A stretch of DNA of 64,000 nucleotides from Thermobaculum terrenum ATCC BAA-798 (GTDB taxonomy: Bacteria > Chloroflexota > Chloroflexia > Thermobaculales > Thermobaculaceae): the NCBI RefSeq assembly GCF_000025005.1, contig NC_013525.1:372001-436000 (forward strand), read 5' to 3'. The position numbers were made by a program, and so were the translations under genes. Each line of letters starts with the position of its first letter. Position 1 is the first letter of the stretch. The notes below the pieces were generated by a model, which was given only the letters and a program-made list of their open reading frames with translations, was not told the DNA's origin and made no database searches. This document shows, piece after piece, positions 50,524-59,499 of this stretch.

Positions 50524-51654
50524 GTGGCCGATAAGAAGGTTAGAGTCGCAATCATAGGTGTAGGTAATTGTGCTTCCGCTTTCGTGCAGGGAGTGCATTA
50601 CTATAAGGATGCTCCAGAGGATGAGTGGGTTCCCGGCCTCATGCATGTCAACCTTGGGGGCTATCACATAAGGGACATAGAGTTCAGCGCAGCCTTCGAT
50701 GTGGCGTCCACAAAGGTAGGTAAGGACCTAAGCGAGGCTATATGGGCAGCACCCAACAATACGCTAAAGTTTGCTGATGTACCTTACCTAGGTGTTCCAG
50801 TGTATCGAGGTATGACCCATGATGGTTTGGGCAAGTACCTAAGCAACATGATAGAGAAGGCGCCAGGCCCTACCTCTAACATAGTGCAGATACTGAAGGA
50901 CACTGGTACTGATGTAGTAGTAAACTACCTGCCCGTAGGTAGCGAGATGGCTACTAAGTGGTATGTGGAGCAGGTACTGGAGGCAGGTTGTGCCTTTGTG
51001 AACTGCATACCGGTGTTCATCGCGAGGGAAGAATACTGGCAGCGTAGATTTTTGGAGAAGGGACTCCCCATAATTGGGGATGATATCAAGAGCCAGGTGG
51101 GTGCTACTATCACTCACAGGGTCCTTACGAGGCTGTTTGAGGAAAGGGGCGTTAAGCTAGAACGCACCTATCAGTTGAACTTTGGTGGTAACACAGACTT
51201 CTACAACATGCTGGAGCGGGATCGCTTGGAGAGCAAGAAGATATCCAAGACTAACGCCGTAACCAGCCAACTTGAACATAGCAAGCTGGATGAGAAGAAC
51301 GTACATGTTGGTCCAAGCGATTACGTTCCCTGGCTTGAGGACCGTAAGTGGTGCCACATTCGCATGGAAGGGACCATCTTTGGTGGGGCTCCCATCAGCC
51401 TGGAGCTCAAGCTGGAGGTTTGGGACAGCCCTAACAGCGCTGGCGTCGTAATAGATGCAGTGAGGTGTGCAAAGCTGGCGCTTGATAGAGGGTTGGCTGG
51501 CACGATAGCTGGCCCATCCGCATATTTCATGAAGAGCCCGCCAGTACAATACCATGATGATGTGGCACGCCGAATGACTGAGGATTTCATAGAGGGCAAG
51601 GATGATACCTGCTTGCCTTTCAAGACCACAATAGATACCGCTGAGAAGGTTTAG
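50524..51654 (+). CDS. ino1: myo-inositol-1-phosphate synthase
   Basis: GTG 50524 follows AAAGGGGGAA and gives 376 residues starting [20 protein letters not shown], the NAD-binding loop. Other markers are [26 protein letters not shown], the catalytic Lys and neighbours in [29 protein letters not shown], and [17 protein letters not shown]. It turns glucose-6-phosphate into inositol-1-phosphate, the first step to inositol lipids or compatible solutes. The length of about 375 matches the short archaeal/actinobacterial form, not the 530-residue eukaryotic one. Confidence 0.95.
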   Translation: MADKKVRVAIIGVGNCASAFVQGVHYYKDAPEDEWVPGLMHVNLGGYHIRDIEFSAAFDVASTKVGKDLSEAIWAAPNNTLKFADVPYLGVPVYRGMTHDGLGKYLSNMIEKAPGPTSNIVQILKDTGTDVVVNYLPVGSEMATKWYVEQVLEAGCAFVNCIPVFIAREEYWQRRFLEKGLPIIGDDIKSQVGATITHRVLTRLFEERGVKLERTYQLNFGGNTDFYNMLERDRLESKKISKTNAVTSQLEHSKLDEKNVHVGPSDYVPWLEDRKWCHIRMEGTIFGGAPISLELKLEVWDSPNSAGVVIDAVRCAKLALDRGLAGTIAGPSAYFMKSPPVQYHDDVARRMTEDFIEGKDDTCLPFKTTIDTAEKV

Positions 51655-51663
51655 GTCCAGATG

Positions 51664-51703
51664 TTGAGGGAGTTGGATCAAATTCAACTCCCTCAATTCC
51701 TTT
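51664..51703 (+). terminator. intrinsic terminator after ino1
   Basis: A 12-bp perfect stem (TTGAGGGAGTTG / CAACTCCCTCAA, 9-base loop) is followed by TTCCTTT, a few bases after the ino1 stop. Confidence 0.85.
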
Positions 51704-51764
51704 AGTTGCAATTTGACTGCTGGGAGTGTACTTTGTGCATAGTCAAAACTGGAGGATACTTTGA

Positions 51765-52328
51765 ATGCGTGTAGCCGAAAGGTCGGGAGCAGTCTCTTAT
51801 GTAGGTTCACATAAGGGTGCAGCTACTCTTAGCTTCCTGGACATTTGGGCGCTTCATAAAGCAGCTAACTTTGGACAGATAGAAATAGTTCAGAACCTGC
51901 TAGAGTTATTTCCTTCCAAGATAGACAGCTTTGACCAAGATGGTTGGGCTCCGCTGCACTTGGCATCTTTCTCTGGGCATGTCCATGTGGTAGAACTTCT
52001 GATAAAGATGGGTGCAAATCTCAATCTGGGATCCTTGAACGAAAAGAGTTATATGCCTATACATGCCGCTGCGCATGGAAGAAATGCAGCAGTTGTGGCT
52101 GTGCTCGTAAGGAATGGAGCGTACGCAGATGCCCAGGATAGCGCGGGCCATACTGCTATGCATATAGCTGCTCAGAATGGTGACACGCGTATCATTGATA
52201 TCTTGGTTCGCCATGGAGCCGCCGTTGATATAAGGGATAAGCATGGACAGACCCCCCTAGATGTGGCCTTGGGGGCTAATAGACAGGCTGCTGCAGATCT
52301 CCTACAGATGTACCTGGATGTAGAATAG
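51765..52328 (+). CDS. ankyrin repeat protein
   Basis: This 187-residue protein contains about five ankyrin repeats: DIWALHKAANFGQIEIVQNLL, DGWAPLHLASFSGHVHVVELL, SYMPIHAAAHGRNAAVVAVLV, GHTAMHIAAQNGDTRIIDIL and GQTPLDVALGANRQAAADLL. Each has the usual A-L-H-x-A-A and V-x-x-L-L pattern. It is a protein-binding scaffold; the partner is unknown. GGAGG precedes the ATG by about 10 bases. It stands 35 bases before the LLM oxidoreductase gene. Confidence 0.93.
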   Translation: MRVAERSGAVSYVGSHKGAATLSFLDIWALHKAANFGQIEIVQNLLELFPSKIDSFDQDGWAPLHLASFSGHVHVVELLIKMGANLNLGSLNEKSYMPIHAAAHGRNAAVVAVLVRNGAYADAQDSAGHTAMHIAAQNGDTRIIDILVRHGAAVDIRDKHGQTPLDVALGANRQAAADLLQMYLDVE

Positions 52329-52363
52329 GCTAACTGCTTATTTCAGAAGGGAGATCCTGTAGG

Positions 52364-53230
52364 ATGAAGGTTGGTGTTACTTTCCCTCAGATAGAGATCG
52401 GCAATGATCCCCATGTGATAAAAGACTATGCACAGGCAGCGGAAGATCTGGGATATAACCATCTGCTTGTGTTCGATCACGTGCTGGGAGCAGATCCTAC
52501 TAACAGGCCTGGTTGGAGGGGAAGCTATTCTATAGATGATCCGTTTCATGAACCATTTGTGCTATTTGGTTACCTTGCTGCCGTCACGCAGAAGCTGGAG
52601 TTAGTAACTGGGGTCATAATCCTTCCTCAGAGGCAGACTGCCCTTGTTGCCAAGCAAGCTGCTGAAGTCGACGTGCTTACTGGCGGGCGACTGAGGCTAG
52701 GTGTTGGGGTTGGTTGGAACGAAGTGGAATATGAAGCACTTGGAATGAACTTTCATAACAGAGGTAGGCGTATAGAAGAACAAGTTGAAGTCCTGCGCCT
52801 GCTCTGGACCCAGAAAGTTGTGACGTTTCATGGTAAATACCACCATATAACAGAAGCTGGCATAAATCCACTTCCAGTACAGAGACCCATTCCTCTCTGG
52901 ATGGGTGGATCGGCGGACGTGCTCCTAAGAAGGGCTGCCAGGATGGCAGATGGCTGGTTTCCCCAGATGCCTCCGAACCAGACTGCTGAAGAAGCGCTTT
53001 CTCGACTTCGGGCCTACCTACAGGCTGAAGGTAGAGACCCAAATAGTTTTGGGCTAGAGGCTCGCATCACCATTGCTGGCCTGTCCGAGGATGATTGGGT
53101 GGCACAGTTCAAAGGTTGGGAGAAGCTAGGAGCTACTCACATATCTGTAAACACCATGAGGGCAGGCTTATCCTCCCCACAGGATCATATAAATGCCATA
53201 CGTCGCTTCAAAGAAGTCATAGGATTCTGA
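52364..53230 (+). CDS. LLM-class, probably F420-dependent, oxidoreductase
   Basis: This 288-residue luciferase-like TIM barrel reads MKVGVTFPQIEIGNDPHV, DHLLVFDHVLGADP (from NHLLVFDHV), VILPQRQTALVAKQAAEVDVL and GRLRLGVGVGWNEVEYEALG, a family signature. Members of this group usually bind coenzyme F420, sometimes FMN. The substrate is unknown. An F420 enzyme points to an actinobacterial- or Chloroflexota-like cofactor repertoire. GAAGGGAGATC lies ahead of the ATG. A long noncoding gap follows. Confidence 0.92.
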   Translation: MKVGVTFPQIEIGNDPHVIKDYAQAAEDLGYNHLLVFDHVLGADPTNRPGWRGSYSIDDPFHEPFVLFGYLAAVTQKLELVTGVIILPQRQTALVAKQAAEVDVLTGGRLRLGVGVGWNEVEYEALGMNFHNRGRRIEEQVEVLRLLWTQKVVTFHGKYHHITEAGINPLPVQRPIPLWMGGSADVLLRRAARMADGWFPQMPPNQTAEEALSRLRAYLQAEGRDPNSFGLEARITIAGLSEDDWVAQFKGWEKLGATHISVNTMRAGLSSPQDHINAIRRFKEVIGF

Positions 53231-53620
53231 GTTTCTCTAGCCTCTGGCATGCCCTTATGAGAGTATAGCTGAGTCTTAAGCTCTACTTGGGCTTTACCTT
53301 CCTGTCATTTGTCAAGAATAGGTGCTTTAGTATTCCCGGTAATGGTAGACCAAGAACCTAAGAAGACTGGATCGATATCCTTTAGCATGACCTCCGTGAG
53401 CTCTAGTTACCTACTAGGTAAAGATTTACCACAATCATGTCCTTCAGTCTACAGGTTTTGTGCGGGATATTTTTGGTCCAAGGATTCGAACAAGCTCAGA
53501 AGTTTCTGGAAGCAAAGAACTCTCTAGCGATGATTAACCTGCCAGAAACTATCTTCCCATATGAACATCACAAAACTTAGGAGTTTTTTCTGAGAAAAGG
53601 ATAAGACAGCAACATCTGCA

Positions 53621-53641
53621 TATGAAATTATATTTTTCATA
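53621..53641. promoter_or_regulatory. operator-like inverted repeat upstream of the sugar transporter operon
   Basis: TATGAAA-N7-TTTCATA is a perfect 7-7-7 inverted repeat, the size bound by LacI- or ROK/GntR-type regulators. It lies about 150 bases ahead of the binding-protein gene. No regulator gene is adjacent. Confidence 0.45.
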
Positions 53642-53702
53642 CGTTTGAGTACTCATGGTACGGTATCTGCTGGATAAGAGGAACATGGGCTTTGTTGTGG
53701 CC

Positions 53703-53757
53703 AAAAGGAGGTGATCCAAGGCTATTTGTAAGTCGGGCCGTAGTTGTCAACCCGACT
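53703..53757 (+). promoter_or_regulatory. leader with an extra-long Shine-Dalgarno sequence and hairpin
   Basis: AAAAGGAGGTGATCC (53703-53717) can pair with 13 or more bases of the 16S rRNA 3' end, far longer than a normal site, but no proper start codon follows: the nearest is TTG directly followed by TAA (53726-53731). A 7-bp hairpin (AGTCGGG / CCCGACT, 53731-53757) comes next. The real gene has its own AAAGGAG site before ATG 53794. The element may be a ribosome-loading site or part of a translational control. Confidence 0.5.
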
Positions 53758-53793
53758 ATGAAAAATCGGACGGATCTAGAAAGGAGTTGGATT

Positions 53794-55362
53794 ATGAAAC
53801 GTTCCGAGAAAAATGGTCAGAGGCTTAATCGTCGCGAGTTTATGCGATTACTTGCTATCGGGAGCGCATCTGTTGTAGGCGCAGATCTATTAGCAGCTTG
53901 TGGTGGAGGTGGTTCTGAGACTCCAACCACAGGCGTTGGGCCTAGTCCCAGCCCATCGCAACCCTCGGCATCTATGGGAGTAACTCCTACACCTGTAGTG
54001 GGTGCAAGCCCAACCCCAGCGGTAGGACCTACCGAGACCGTTATATCAGGGGAGGCCACGCCTCCGGTAAGCCCTACGGGTACTGCCGGTCGAGGTTTAT
54101 CCATCGATATAAGTAGCATTCCAACTTCTCCTAAAGAGGCGCCAGATGTACCTAATGCTGAAGACGCTAAGAGGTACTCTGGGCAGACAATCACTTATTA
54201 CGGGGACTCTGTAGGCACTGGTCACGACTTTGATGTGGCCGCTGCCAATAAGTTCAAGGAGCAGACTGGTATAAATGTGAAAGTTATTCCCAGGCCCAAG
54301 GCGGCGGATCAGCAGTTCCAGACTTATAGCCGTCTATTCCAGGCCAAGTCACCTAATGGCGATGTACTTTTGCTGGATGTGATATGGCCACCACAGTTTG
54401 CGCCGTTCCTCCTGAACTTGAGTGATAGCTTAGGAGATAGGGCGCAGATGATGTATCCGGGCACTATACAGGCAAGCACGGTTAATAATGCTTTGGTTGC
54501 CATGCCTTGGTTCACTGACTTTGGTTTGCTGTACTATCGTAAAGACCTTCTGCAGAAGTATGGAATAAACAACCCACCTGCTACTTGGGATGAGCTTGAG
54601 CGGTATGCCAAGCAGGTGATGGACGCCGAAAGGCAGGCTGGCAATAGAAACTTCTATGGCTTCGTTTGGCAGGGTCAAGCTTACGAGGGTTTGACTTGTA
54701 ACGCGCTGGAATGGTTAGCATCTACCGGTGGTGGGACGTTTATAGACCAGAACGGTAAGGTGACGATAAACAATCCTAATGCCGTTGAGATGCTGAACAG
54801 AGTAAGAGGATGGGTGGGTAGCATTGCTCCTAGAGGCGTTACTACATACCAGGAGGATGACTCTGCTAATGCCTTCGTGTCAGGATCTGCACTTTTCTGC
54901 AGGCAATGGCCTTATGTATATGCTCTAGCCTCTGCTGAGGATTCAAAGATCCGTGGTAAGTTTGATGTTACTGCGCTGCCGGCACGTTCGGGCGAACCCC
55001 ATGCAGCAACGATAGGTGGACAATCACTGGGTATATCTAGATTCTCTCAGCATCAGGAGGCAGCCATCGAATTCGTCAGGTACCTGACCAGCCCTGAAGT
55101 ATTGGCTTGGCGAGCGATAGCTGGCAGTTACGCTCCTCCTATGCCAGGAGTATCAGAGATACCTGAGATAGTGGAGCAGAGACCTTTCCTAAAGGTGCAA
55201 GCTACTAGAGTTGCGAGACCTTCCGCACAGCTTGGGACAAGGTATAACCAAGGGTCCAACGCCATCTATCAGGGAGTACATAACATAGAAAACGGGGCTG
55301 ATGCCAAGACTGTACTGCCTACTGTGGCTCAGCAGTTACAGAGCTTGTTAGGCAGTAGCTAG
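53794..55362 (+). CDS. sugar ABC transporter substrate-binding lipoprotein (Tat-exported)
   Basis: ATG 53794 behind AAAGGAG gives 522 residues. The leader has a twin-arginine motif (LNRREFMRLLAIG) and a lipobox (ADLLAAC), so it is exported folded and lipid-anchored. A Thr/Pro/Ser linker follows, then a family 1 solute-binding domain from about 115 (SGQTITYYGDSVGTGHDFDVA, FKEQTGINVKVIPRP, MPWFTDFGLLYYRKDLLQKYG, GRWPYV-like segment FCRQWPYVYALA). It resembles maltose/trehalose-binding proteins. The two permease genes follow; the ATPase must be encoded elsewhere, as is common for this class. Confidence 0.94.
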   Translation: MKRSEKNGQRLNRREFMRLLAIGSASVVGADLLAACGGGGSETPTTGVGPSPSPSQPSASMGVTPTPVVGASPTPAVGPTETVISGEATPPVSPTGTAGRGLSIDISSIPTSPKEAPDVPNAEDAKRYSGQTITYYGDSVGTGHDFDVAAANKFKEQTGINVKVIPRPKAADQQFQTYSRLFQAKSPNGDVLLLDVIWPPQFAPFLLNLSDSLGDRAQMMYPGTIQASTVNNALVAMPWFTDFGLLYYRKDLLQKYGINNPPATWDELERYAKQVMDAERQAGNRNFYGFVWQGQAYEGLTCNALEWLASTGGGTFIDQNGKVTINNPNAVEMLNRVRGWVGSIAPRGVTTYQEDDSANAFVSGSALFCRQWPYVYALASAEDSKIRGKFDVTALPARSGEPHAATIGGQSLGISRFSQHQEAAIEFVRYLTSPEVLAWRAIAGSYAPPMPGVSEIPEIVEQRPFLKVQATRVARPSAQLGTRYNQGSNAIYQGVHNIENGADAKTVLPTVAQQLQSLLGSS

Positions 55363-55391
55363 AAATAAGCTTGCTAATGGTTTCCAATCAC

Positions 55392-55415
55392 GAGGGCAGC
55401 CAAAGGGCTGCCCTC
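55392..55415 (+). terminator. intra-operon hairpin between binding protein and permease
   Basis: GAGGGCAGCC / GGCTGCCCTC form a perfect 10-bp stem with a 4-base loop and no T run. Such hairpins stabilise the upstream mRNA and give the binding protein a higher level than the permeases. Confidence 0.7.
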
Positions 55416-55431
55416 ACGGAGGTTACACATA

Positions 55432-56370
55432 ATGGCACAACAAATAAGGTTGGCCAGGGCAAGACAGGAGAAAAGCAGCCAGGAAAACAGCGCACTAGCG
55501 CGTCGACAAGCCCGAGTAGCGTGGCTCTTTCTCATACCTACCCTTTTAGTAGTAGCTATTGTGGCTGCCTGGCCAATGATTCAGGTTGTTTGGCTTAGCT
55601 TGACCAATGCACAACTGCTCAGCCCAACTCCTCCAAAATTTATAGGTCTGGATAACTACGTAAGGCTCATACATGACAGCATATGGTGGCATACGGTCTG
55701 GAACACTGTCCTCTTTACAGTCATCACCGTCACTTTCGAATTTGTTTTGGGTATGGTAATAGCCCTCGTGGTCAATTCTCAGTTCAAGGCTAGAGGATTC
55801 ATGAGGGCTGCCATGCTCGTGCCCTGGGCGATACCTACAGTGGTATCAGCAATGATGTGGAAATGGATGTACAACGATATATACGGCGTTATCAATGACC
55901 TTCTGGTTAACAAACTACATATCCTGGATCATAACGTGGCCTTTTTGGCTGTACCTAGCTTGGCTATTCCCTCCGTGGCCGCTATAGACATCTGGAAGAC
56001 CACGCCTTTCGTAGCTTTATTGTTACTAGCCGGGCTACAGGTTATCCCCAATGATATCTACGAGGCCGCCACTGTGGATGGTGCTACTGCTTGGCAGCGC
56101 TTCTTCCAGATAACTTTGCCTCTGCTTAGACCTGCAATAGCGGTTACTCTGATATTCCGTACGCTTGATGCATTGAGGGTATTCGATGTTTTCTACGTGA
56201 TGTTTGGCAATGATCAGAGCAGGATGCCTATGGCTGTATACGTCCAGAATTACCTGGTTCAGTTTCAGGATGTGGGATACAGCTCAGCGATAAGTATGTT
56301 CATATTCATGATTATTGGCATATTCGTTGTGGCCTATGTTACTACGCTTGGTGTGGAGGTTGAGCAATGA
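55432..56370 (+). CDS. sugar ABC transporter permease (MalF/UgpA type)
   Basis: This 312-residue protein starts behind GGAGG. It has six membrane spans after a basic tail (ARVAWLFLIPTLLVVAIVAAWP first) and the cytoplasmic EAA loop IYEAATVDGATAWQRFFQITLPLLRP that docks the ATPase. It pairs with the next gene to form the channel. Its stop overlaps the next start in ATGA. Confidence 0.95.
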   Translation: MAQQIRLARARQEKSSQENSALARRQARVAWLFLIPTLLVVAIVAAWPMIQVVWLSLTNAQLLSPTPPKFIGLDNYVRLIHDSIWWHTVWNTVLFTVITVTFEFVLGMVIALVVNSQFKARGFMRAAMLVPWAIPTVVSAMMWKWMYNDIYGVINDLLVNKLHILDHNVAFLAVPSLAIPSVAAIDIWKTTPFVALLLLAGLQVIPNDIYEAATVDGATAWQRFFQITLPLLRPAIAVTLIFRTLDALRVFDVFYVMFGNDQSRMPMAVYVQNYLVQFQDVGYSSAISMFIFMIIGIFVVAYVTTLGVEVEQ

Positions 56371-57227
56371 GCCGTTCGAGATCTTGGAAGGTAATAACTA
56401 AGCTTTTATTCTATTTGCTCGTGGCGGTGATCATAGTCTACACAGTTTTTCCTTTTTACTGGGCTCTGCGCTCTGCCATTACTCCCACCGGCGAGCTCTT
56501 TTCAACGCCAGTAAGCTACTGGCCAAGCAGGCCTACGTTGGAGCACTTCAGGGCTATATTCAGTAACGACTTGTTCCTGCGCGCTATCCTCAACTCCACG
56601 ATTGTTGCAGGCTCAGTCACTATTATCTCGCTGGCCATAGGGTCATTAGCAGCTTATGCCCTTGGTAGGTTTAAGTTCAGGGGACGCACACCGGTAATGT
56701 ACATAATTTTATCCATGACGGTGTTCCCTCAGATAGCTGTACTTAGTGCTCTCTTCCAGTTAGTAAACTTCCTGCATCTGTTCGATACTTTAGGCGCCCT
56801 GATACTTACTTACCTAATATTCACTCTGCCGTTTACAGTGTGGGTGCTGATTACTTTCTTCAGGAGCATGCCTCAGGAATTAGAGCAGGCGGCCTATGTG
56901 GATGGTGCTACGCCTTTCCAGACCTTTAGGCTGGTGCTCTTGCCGTTAGCTGCACCGGGTATAGTGACCTCCGGGTTGTTGGCCTTTATTGCGGCATGGA
57001 ATGAATTCCTGTACGCCCTCTCTTTCATACAGACTCCTCAGAAGAGAACGATAACCTTTGCTCTACAGGCTTTCACTCCTGAGAATGCTGCCACAAGTAA
57101 CTTCGCAGTTCCCTGGGGACAGATAATGGCGGCAACACTGGTAGTCACTCTGCCGCTGATAGTGCTCACCCTTATCTTCCAGAGGAGAATCATAGCGGGT
57201 CTAACAGCAGGTTCGATCAAGGGTTAG
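56367..57227 (+). CDS. sugar ABC transporter permease (MalG/UgpE type)
   Basis: This 286-residue six-span protein has the EAA loop LEQAAYVDGATPFQTFRLVLLPLAAPG and the family opening VIIVYTVFPFYWALRSAI. It overlaps the MalF-type gene by 4 bases (ATGA), so the two are made together in equal amounts. Cargo is probably an oligosaccharide or glycerol-phosphate-like solute, judged only by family. Confidence 0.95.
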   Translation: MSRSRSWKVITKLLFYLLVAVIIVYTVFPFYWALRSAITPTGELFSTPVSYWPSRPTLEHFRAIFSNDLFLRAILNSTIVAGSVTIISLAIGSLAAYALGRFKFRGRTPVMYIILSMTVFPQIAVLSALFQLVNFLHLFDTLGALILTYLIFTLPFTVWVLITFFRSMPQELEQAAYVDGATPFQTFRLVLLPLAAPGIVTSGLLAFIAAWNEFLYALSFIQTPQKRTITFALQAFTPENAATSNFAVPWGQIMAATLVVTLPLIVLTLIFQRRIIAGLTAGSIKG

Positions 57228-57266
57228 TTTGACGCCTGGCGCTTCTCTGCCATAACATAGTTAGGT

Positions 57267-57944
57267 ATGTCAACTAATGACCTTGTTAGAGCTGAGCTGC
57301 ACTGCCACACCAGTTGGTCTCGTGATTGCTTGATGCGACCAGACAGGCTGGTTCAGGTGTGCATTGAAAAGGGAATAGAAGTCCTGGCGATAACCGACCA
57401 TAACGAGATAGGGGGCGCCTTTGAGGTAGCCTCTATAGCTCCTTTTACGGTTATTGTAGGAGAGGAGATCAAGACTCGTGAGGGGGAGTTAATAGGCTAT
57501 TTCCTAAAGCGCTATATACCCCAGGGTTTGTCAGCTGAGGACACAGCTATGGAGATCAAGTCTCAAGGGGGGATCGTTAGTGTTCCTCACCCCTTTGATA
57601 GCCTGCGCAATAGCAGACTCAAAACAGAAGTTTTGGAGAGGCTAATAACGAAAAATCTGGTGGATATCATAGAAGCTTTCAATTCCAGGACTACTAAGCC
57701 CGAGGATAATACCAAGGCGGAGATCTATGCTGCCTCCAAAGGTATCCCGGTTGTAGCCGGTTCGGATGCGCATACTTATCCTGAAGTGGGGACGGGTACT
57801 ACTTTACTAAGTCCTTTCTCGAACGCAGATGAGTTTCTTATGTCTGCAAGGCAGGCTGTGCTTACTGAGGCGAGGCTAAGCCCTTGGCCTGTTCATCTAG
57901 CTAGTACGTGGGCGAAGATAGCCAAGAAGGTGAAGATGCTGTGA
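57267..57944 (+). CDS. PHP domain phosphoesterase
   Basis: This 225-residue protein has the PHP metal motifs: AELHCHTSWSRDCLMRP (HxH), AITDHNEIGG, VGEEIKTREGELIGYF, VSVPHPFDSLR, and AGSDAHTYPEVG (D-x-H). It should hydrolyse a phosphate ester with a cluster of metal ions; relatives include histidinol phosphatase and nucleoside 3',5'-bisphosphate phosphatase. It lies 39 bases after the permease and may belong to the operon. Its stop overlaps the start of the DUF512 gene. Confidence 0.92.
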   Translation: MSTNDLVRAELHCHTSWSRDCLMRPDRLVQVCIEKGIEVLAITDHNEIGGAFEVASIAPFTVIVGEEIKTREGELIGYFLKRYIPQGLSAEDTAMEIKSQGGIVSVPHPFDSLRNSRLKTEVLERLITKNLVDIIEAFNSRTTKPEDNTKAEIYAASKGIPVVAGSDAHTYPEVGTGTTLLSPFSNADEFLMSARQAVLTEARLSPWPVHLASTWAKIAKKVKML

Positions 57945-59404
57945 TTCACGGCGGAGAAGTTGTAAGAGTACAGCCAAACAGCATAGCAGACGACCTGGGA
58001 CTTCAGCCCGGGGACGTGTTGCTGCAGATCAATGGTCGACCGCTGCGAGATATCATCGATTATAGGTTCTACGGTGCAGCTGACTATGTGGAACTACTGG
58101 TCAAGCGAGGACAAGAGTATATCATCTTCGAGATTGAGAAGGATCCCGATGAGTCTTTAGGTGTTGAATTCGCAAGACCAACGTTTAATCCCATAAGGCA
58201 GTGTGCAAATGCGTGCCCTTTTTGCTTTGTGGATCAAAATCGTGAAGGTATGAGGGATAGTCTCTACATAAGAGACGACGATTATAGGTATAGTTTCCTG
58301 TTTGGTAACTTCGTTACACTTACTAATCTGACTCCATCTGATTGGCGGAGATTAGAGGAGCAAAGGCTTAGCCCTCTCTACGTCTCCGTGCATACAACAG
58401 ATCCGGATCTTCGTCGCAGGTTGTTGGGCTATCCTAAAGCTCCGGATATTCTGGAGCAGCTTGCGCGGTTGCGTGAGATTGGCATTCAGGTCCATACACA
58501 GCTAGTTCTATGTCCTGGGCTCAATGATGGTCCACAGCTTGAGAGGACCATAGATGACCTTGCTGCGCTCTATCCTACTGTGCTCTCTATAGCTGTGGTT
58601 CCTGTGGGGCTTACTCAGTTTAGAGGAGGAAGTGTTCGAGCGGGGGGAAGGCATAACAGGATTATAGCCTCCCAAGCCAGCACTCCCGTCAGGAGCTATA
58701 CACCAGAGGAAGCGAAGCAGGTAGTAAAGCAGGTTGATAGGCGTAGAGCGCAGTTTCGTAAGGAGCTCGGCACGAATTTGGTGTTCGCCTCTGATGAGTT
58801 CTACCTCATGGCAGGGAAGAGTGTTCCTGCTGCTAAGCACTACGAGGGCTTTCCACAGCTCGAGAACGGCATAGGGATGGTAAGGTACATGCTCGAGGGC
58901 TTTAAGGAATCTAGGAGAAAGCTTCCTGAGCGCTTGAAGTCAACCAGAAAAGTGACCATACTTTGCGGAACGCTTCCCGCCAAGGTGCTAAGGCAGGTGG
59001 CTGACAAAATGCAAGATGCTTGCTCGGGACTGAGTGTGGATGTGATCCCGGTCGAAAACAAGTTTTACGGTCCCAGTACTAACGTCTCAGGATTGCTGGT
59101 GGGTGAGGACCTTGTGCCGATAATAGAATCTATTGAAGGGACGGATCTGATACTCATCCCTAGGGTAGCCTTAGATAACGATGGGAGAAGACTTCTGGAC
59201 GGCGTAACACTGCAGGACCTGCGTGATGTGGCCAAATATCCACTTGAGCCTGCCGTGGATATGAAAGAGACGGTAGATCTTATATTGCGGATGGATGCGG
59301 GCGAGGAGCTAGGCAAGTCCGTACCACCACCACGGATAGGCGGGTTTGAATTCTCCCCGGTACCCAATTCCGATACTTTCGGTCAATACGTAACTTACTC
59401 ATAG
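57941..59404 (+). CDS. DUF512 family protein with PDZ and radical-SAM-like Cys cluster
   Basis: GTG 57941 overlaps the PHP stop and follows GAAGGTGA, giving 487 residues. A PDZ-like N terminus (VQPNSIADDLGLQPGDVLLQINGRPL) precedes a radical-SAM-like core with the CANACPFCF cluster (C-x3-C-x2-C) and a C-terminal DUF512 domain (TILCGTLPAKVLRQ, VIPVENKFYGPSTNVSGLL). DUF512 proteins are widespread in Chloroflexota, cyanobacteria and Clostridia; some occur near the GTPase Der. Their reaction is unknown. The protein probably binds a 4Fe-4S cluster. A 20-bp stem covers its stop codon. Confidence 0.9.
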   Translation: MIHGGEVVRVQPNSIADDLGLQPGDVLLQINGRPLRDIIDYRFYGAADYVELLVKRGQEYIIFEIEKDPDESLGVEFARPTFNPIRQCANACPFCFVDQNREGMRDSLYIRDDDYRYSFLFGNFVTLTNLTPSDWRRLEEQRLSPLYVSVHTTDPDLRRRLLGYPKAPDILEQLARLREIGIQVHTQLVLCPGLNDGPQLERTIDDLAALYPTVLSIAVVPVGLTQFRGGSVRAGGRHNRIIASQASTPVRSYTPEEAKQVVKQVDRRRAQFRKELGTNLVFASDEFYLMAGKSVPAAKHYEGFPQLENGIGMVRYMLEGFKESRRKLPERLKSTRKVTILCGTLPAKVLRQVADKMQDACSGLSVDVIPVENKFYGPSTNVSGLLVGEDLVPIIESIEGTDLILIPRVALDNDGRRLLDGVTLQDLRDVAKYPLEPAVDMKETVDLILRMDAGEELGKSVPPPRIGGFEFSPVPNSDTFGQYVTYS

Positions 59405-59442
59405 TAAAAGGTTGGCTAAATGGCCAATCTTTTACTATGAGT
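59397..59442. terminator. 20-bp stem-loop covering the DUF512 stop codon
   Basis: ACTCATAGTAAAAGgTTGGC pairs with GCCAAtCTTTTACTATGAGT around TAAATG, with one wobble pair. A/T blocks inside both arms would provide T runs on either strand. It lies between convergent operons. Confidence 0.75.
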
Positions 59443-59466
59443 AAAGGGTGTCACTTTATCAACATG

Positions 59467-59499
59467 TTATCCACAGGAAAACGTGTTTTTTGTGGATAA
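59467..59499. promoter_or_regulatory. two perfect DnaA-box sequences in inverted orientation
   Basis: TTATCCACA (59467-59475) and its exact inverse TGTGGATAA (59491-59499) match the consensus DnaA box without mismatch and are separated by 15 bases. They also form a hairpin just after the ribY stop, so they may act only as a terminator. No dnaA, dnaN or gidA gene is near, so an origin is unlikely. Confidence 0.5.

Larger units (their letters stand above)
53231..53793 (+). other. long intergenic region and leader of the sugar transporter operon
   Basis: No convincing gene was found. The region holds a perfect 14-base palindrome GGTAAAGATTTACC (53417-53430), a long-range inverted repeat AGTTTCTGG (53501-53509) / CCAGAAACT (53542-53550), the operator-like repeat at 53621-53641, and the leader at 53703-53757. 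A 72-codon frame at 53309-53527 has no ribosome site. Confidence 0.5.

Noticed and set aside
53309-53527. 72-codon open frame in the long gap before the sugar transporter
   Set aside because: TTG start without a ribosome site; composition not protein-like; the region is full of palindromes.
53703-53717. Possible fragment of a 16S rRNA 3' end on the minus strand
   Set aside because: Only the anti-SD complement matches; flanking bases do not continue into the conserved 16S sequence.
59467-59499. Replication origin
   Set aside because: Only two DnaA boxes, no A+T-rich unwinding block and no dnaA, dnaN or gyrB nearby.
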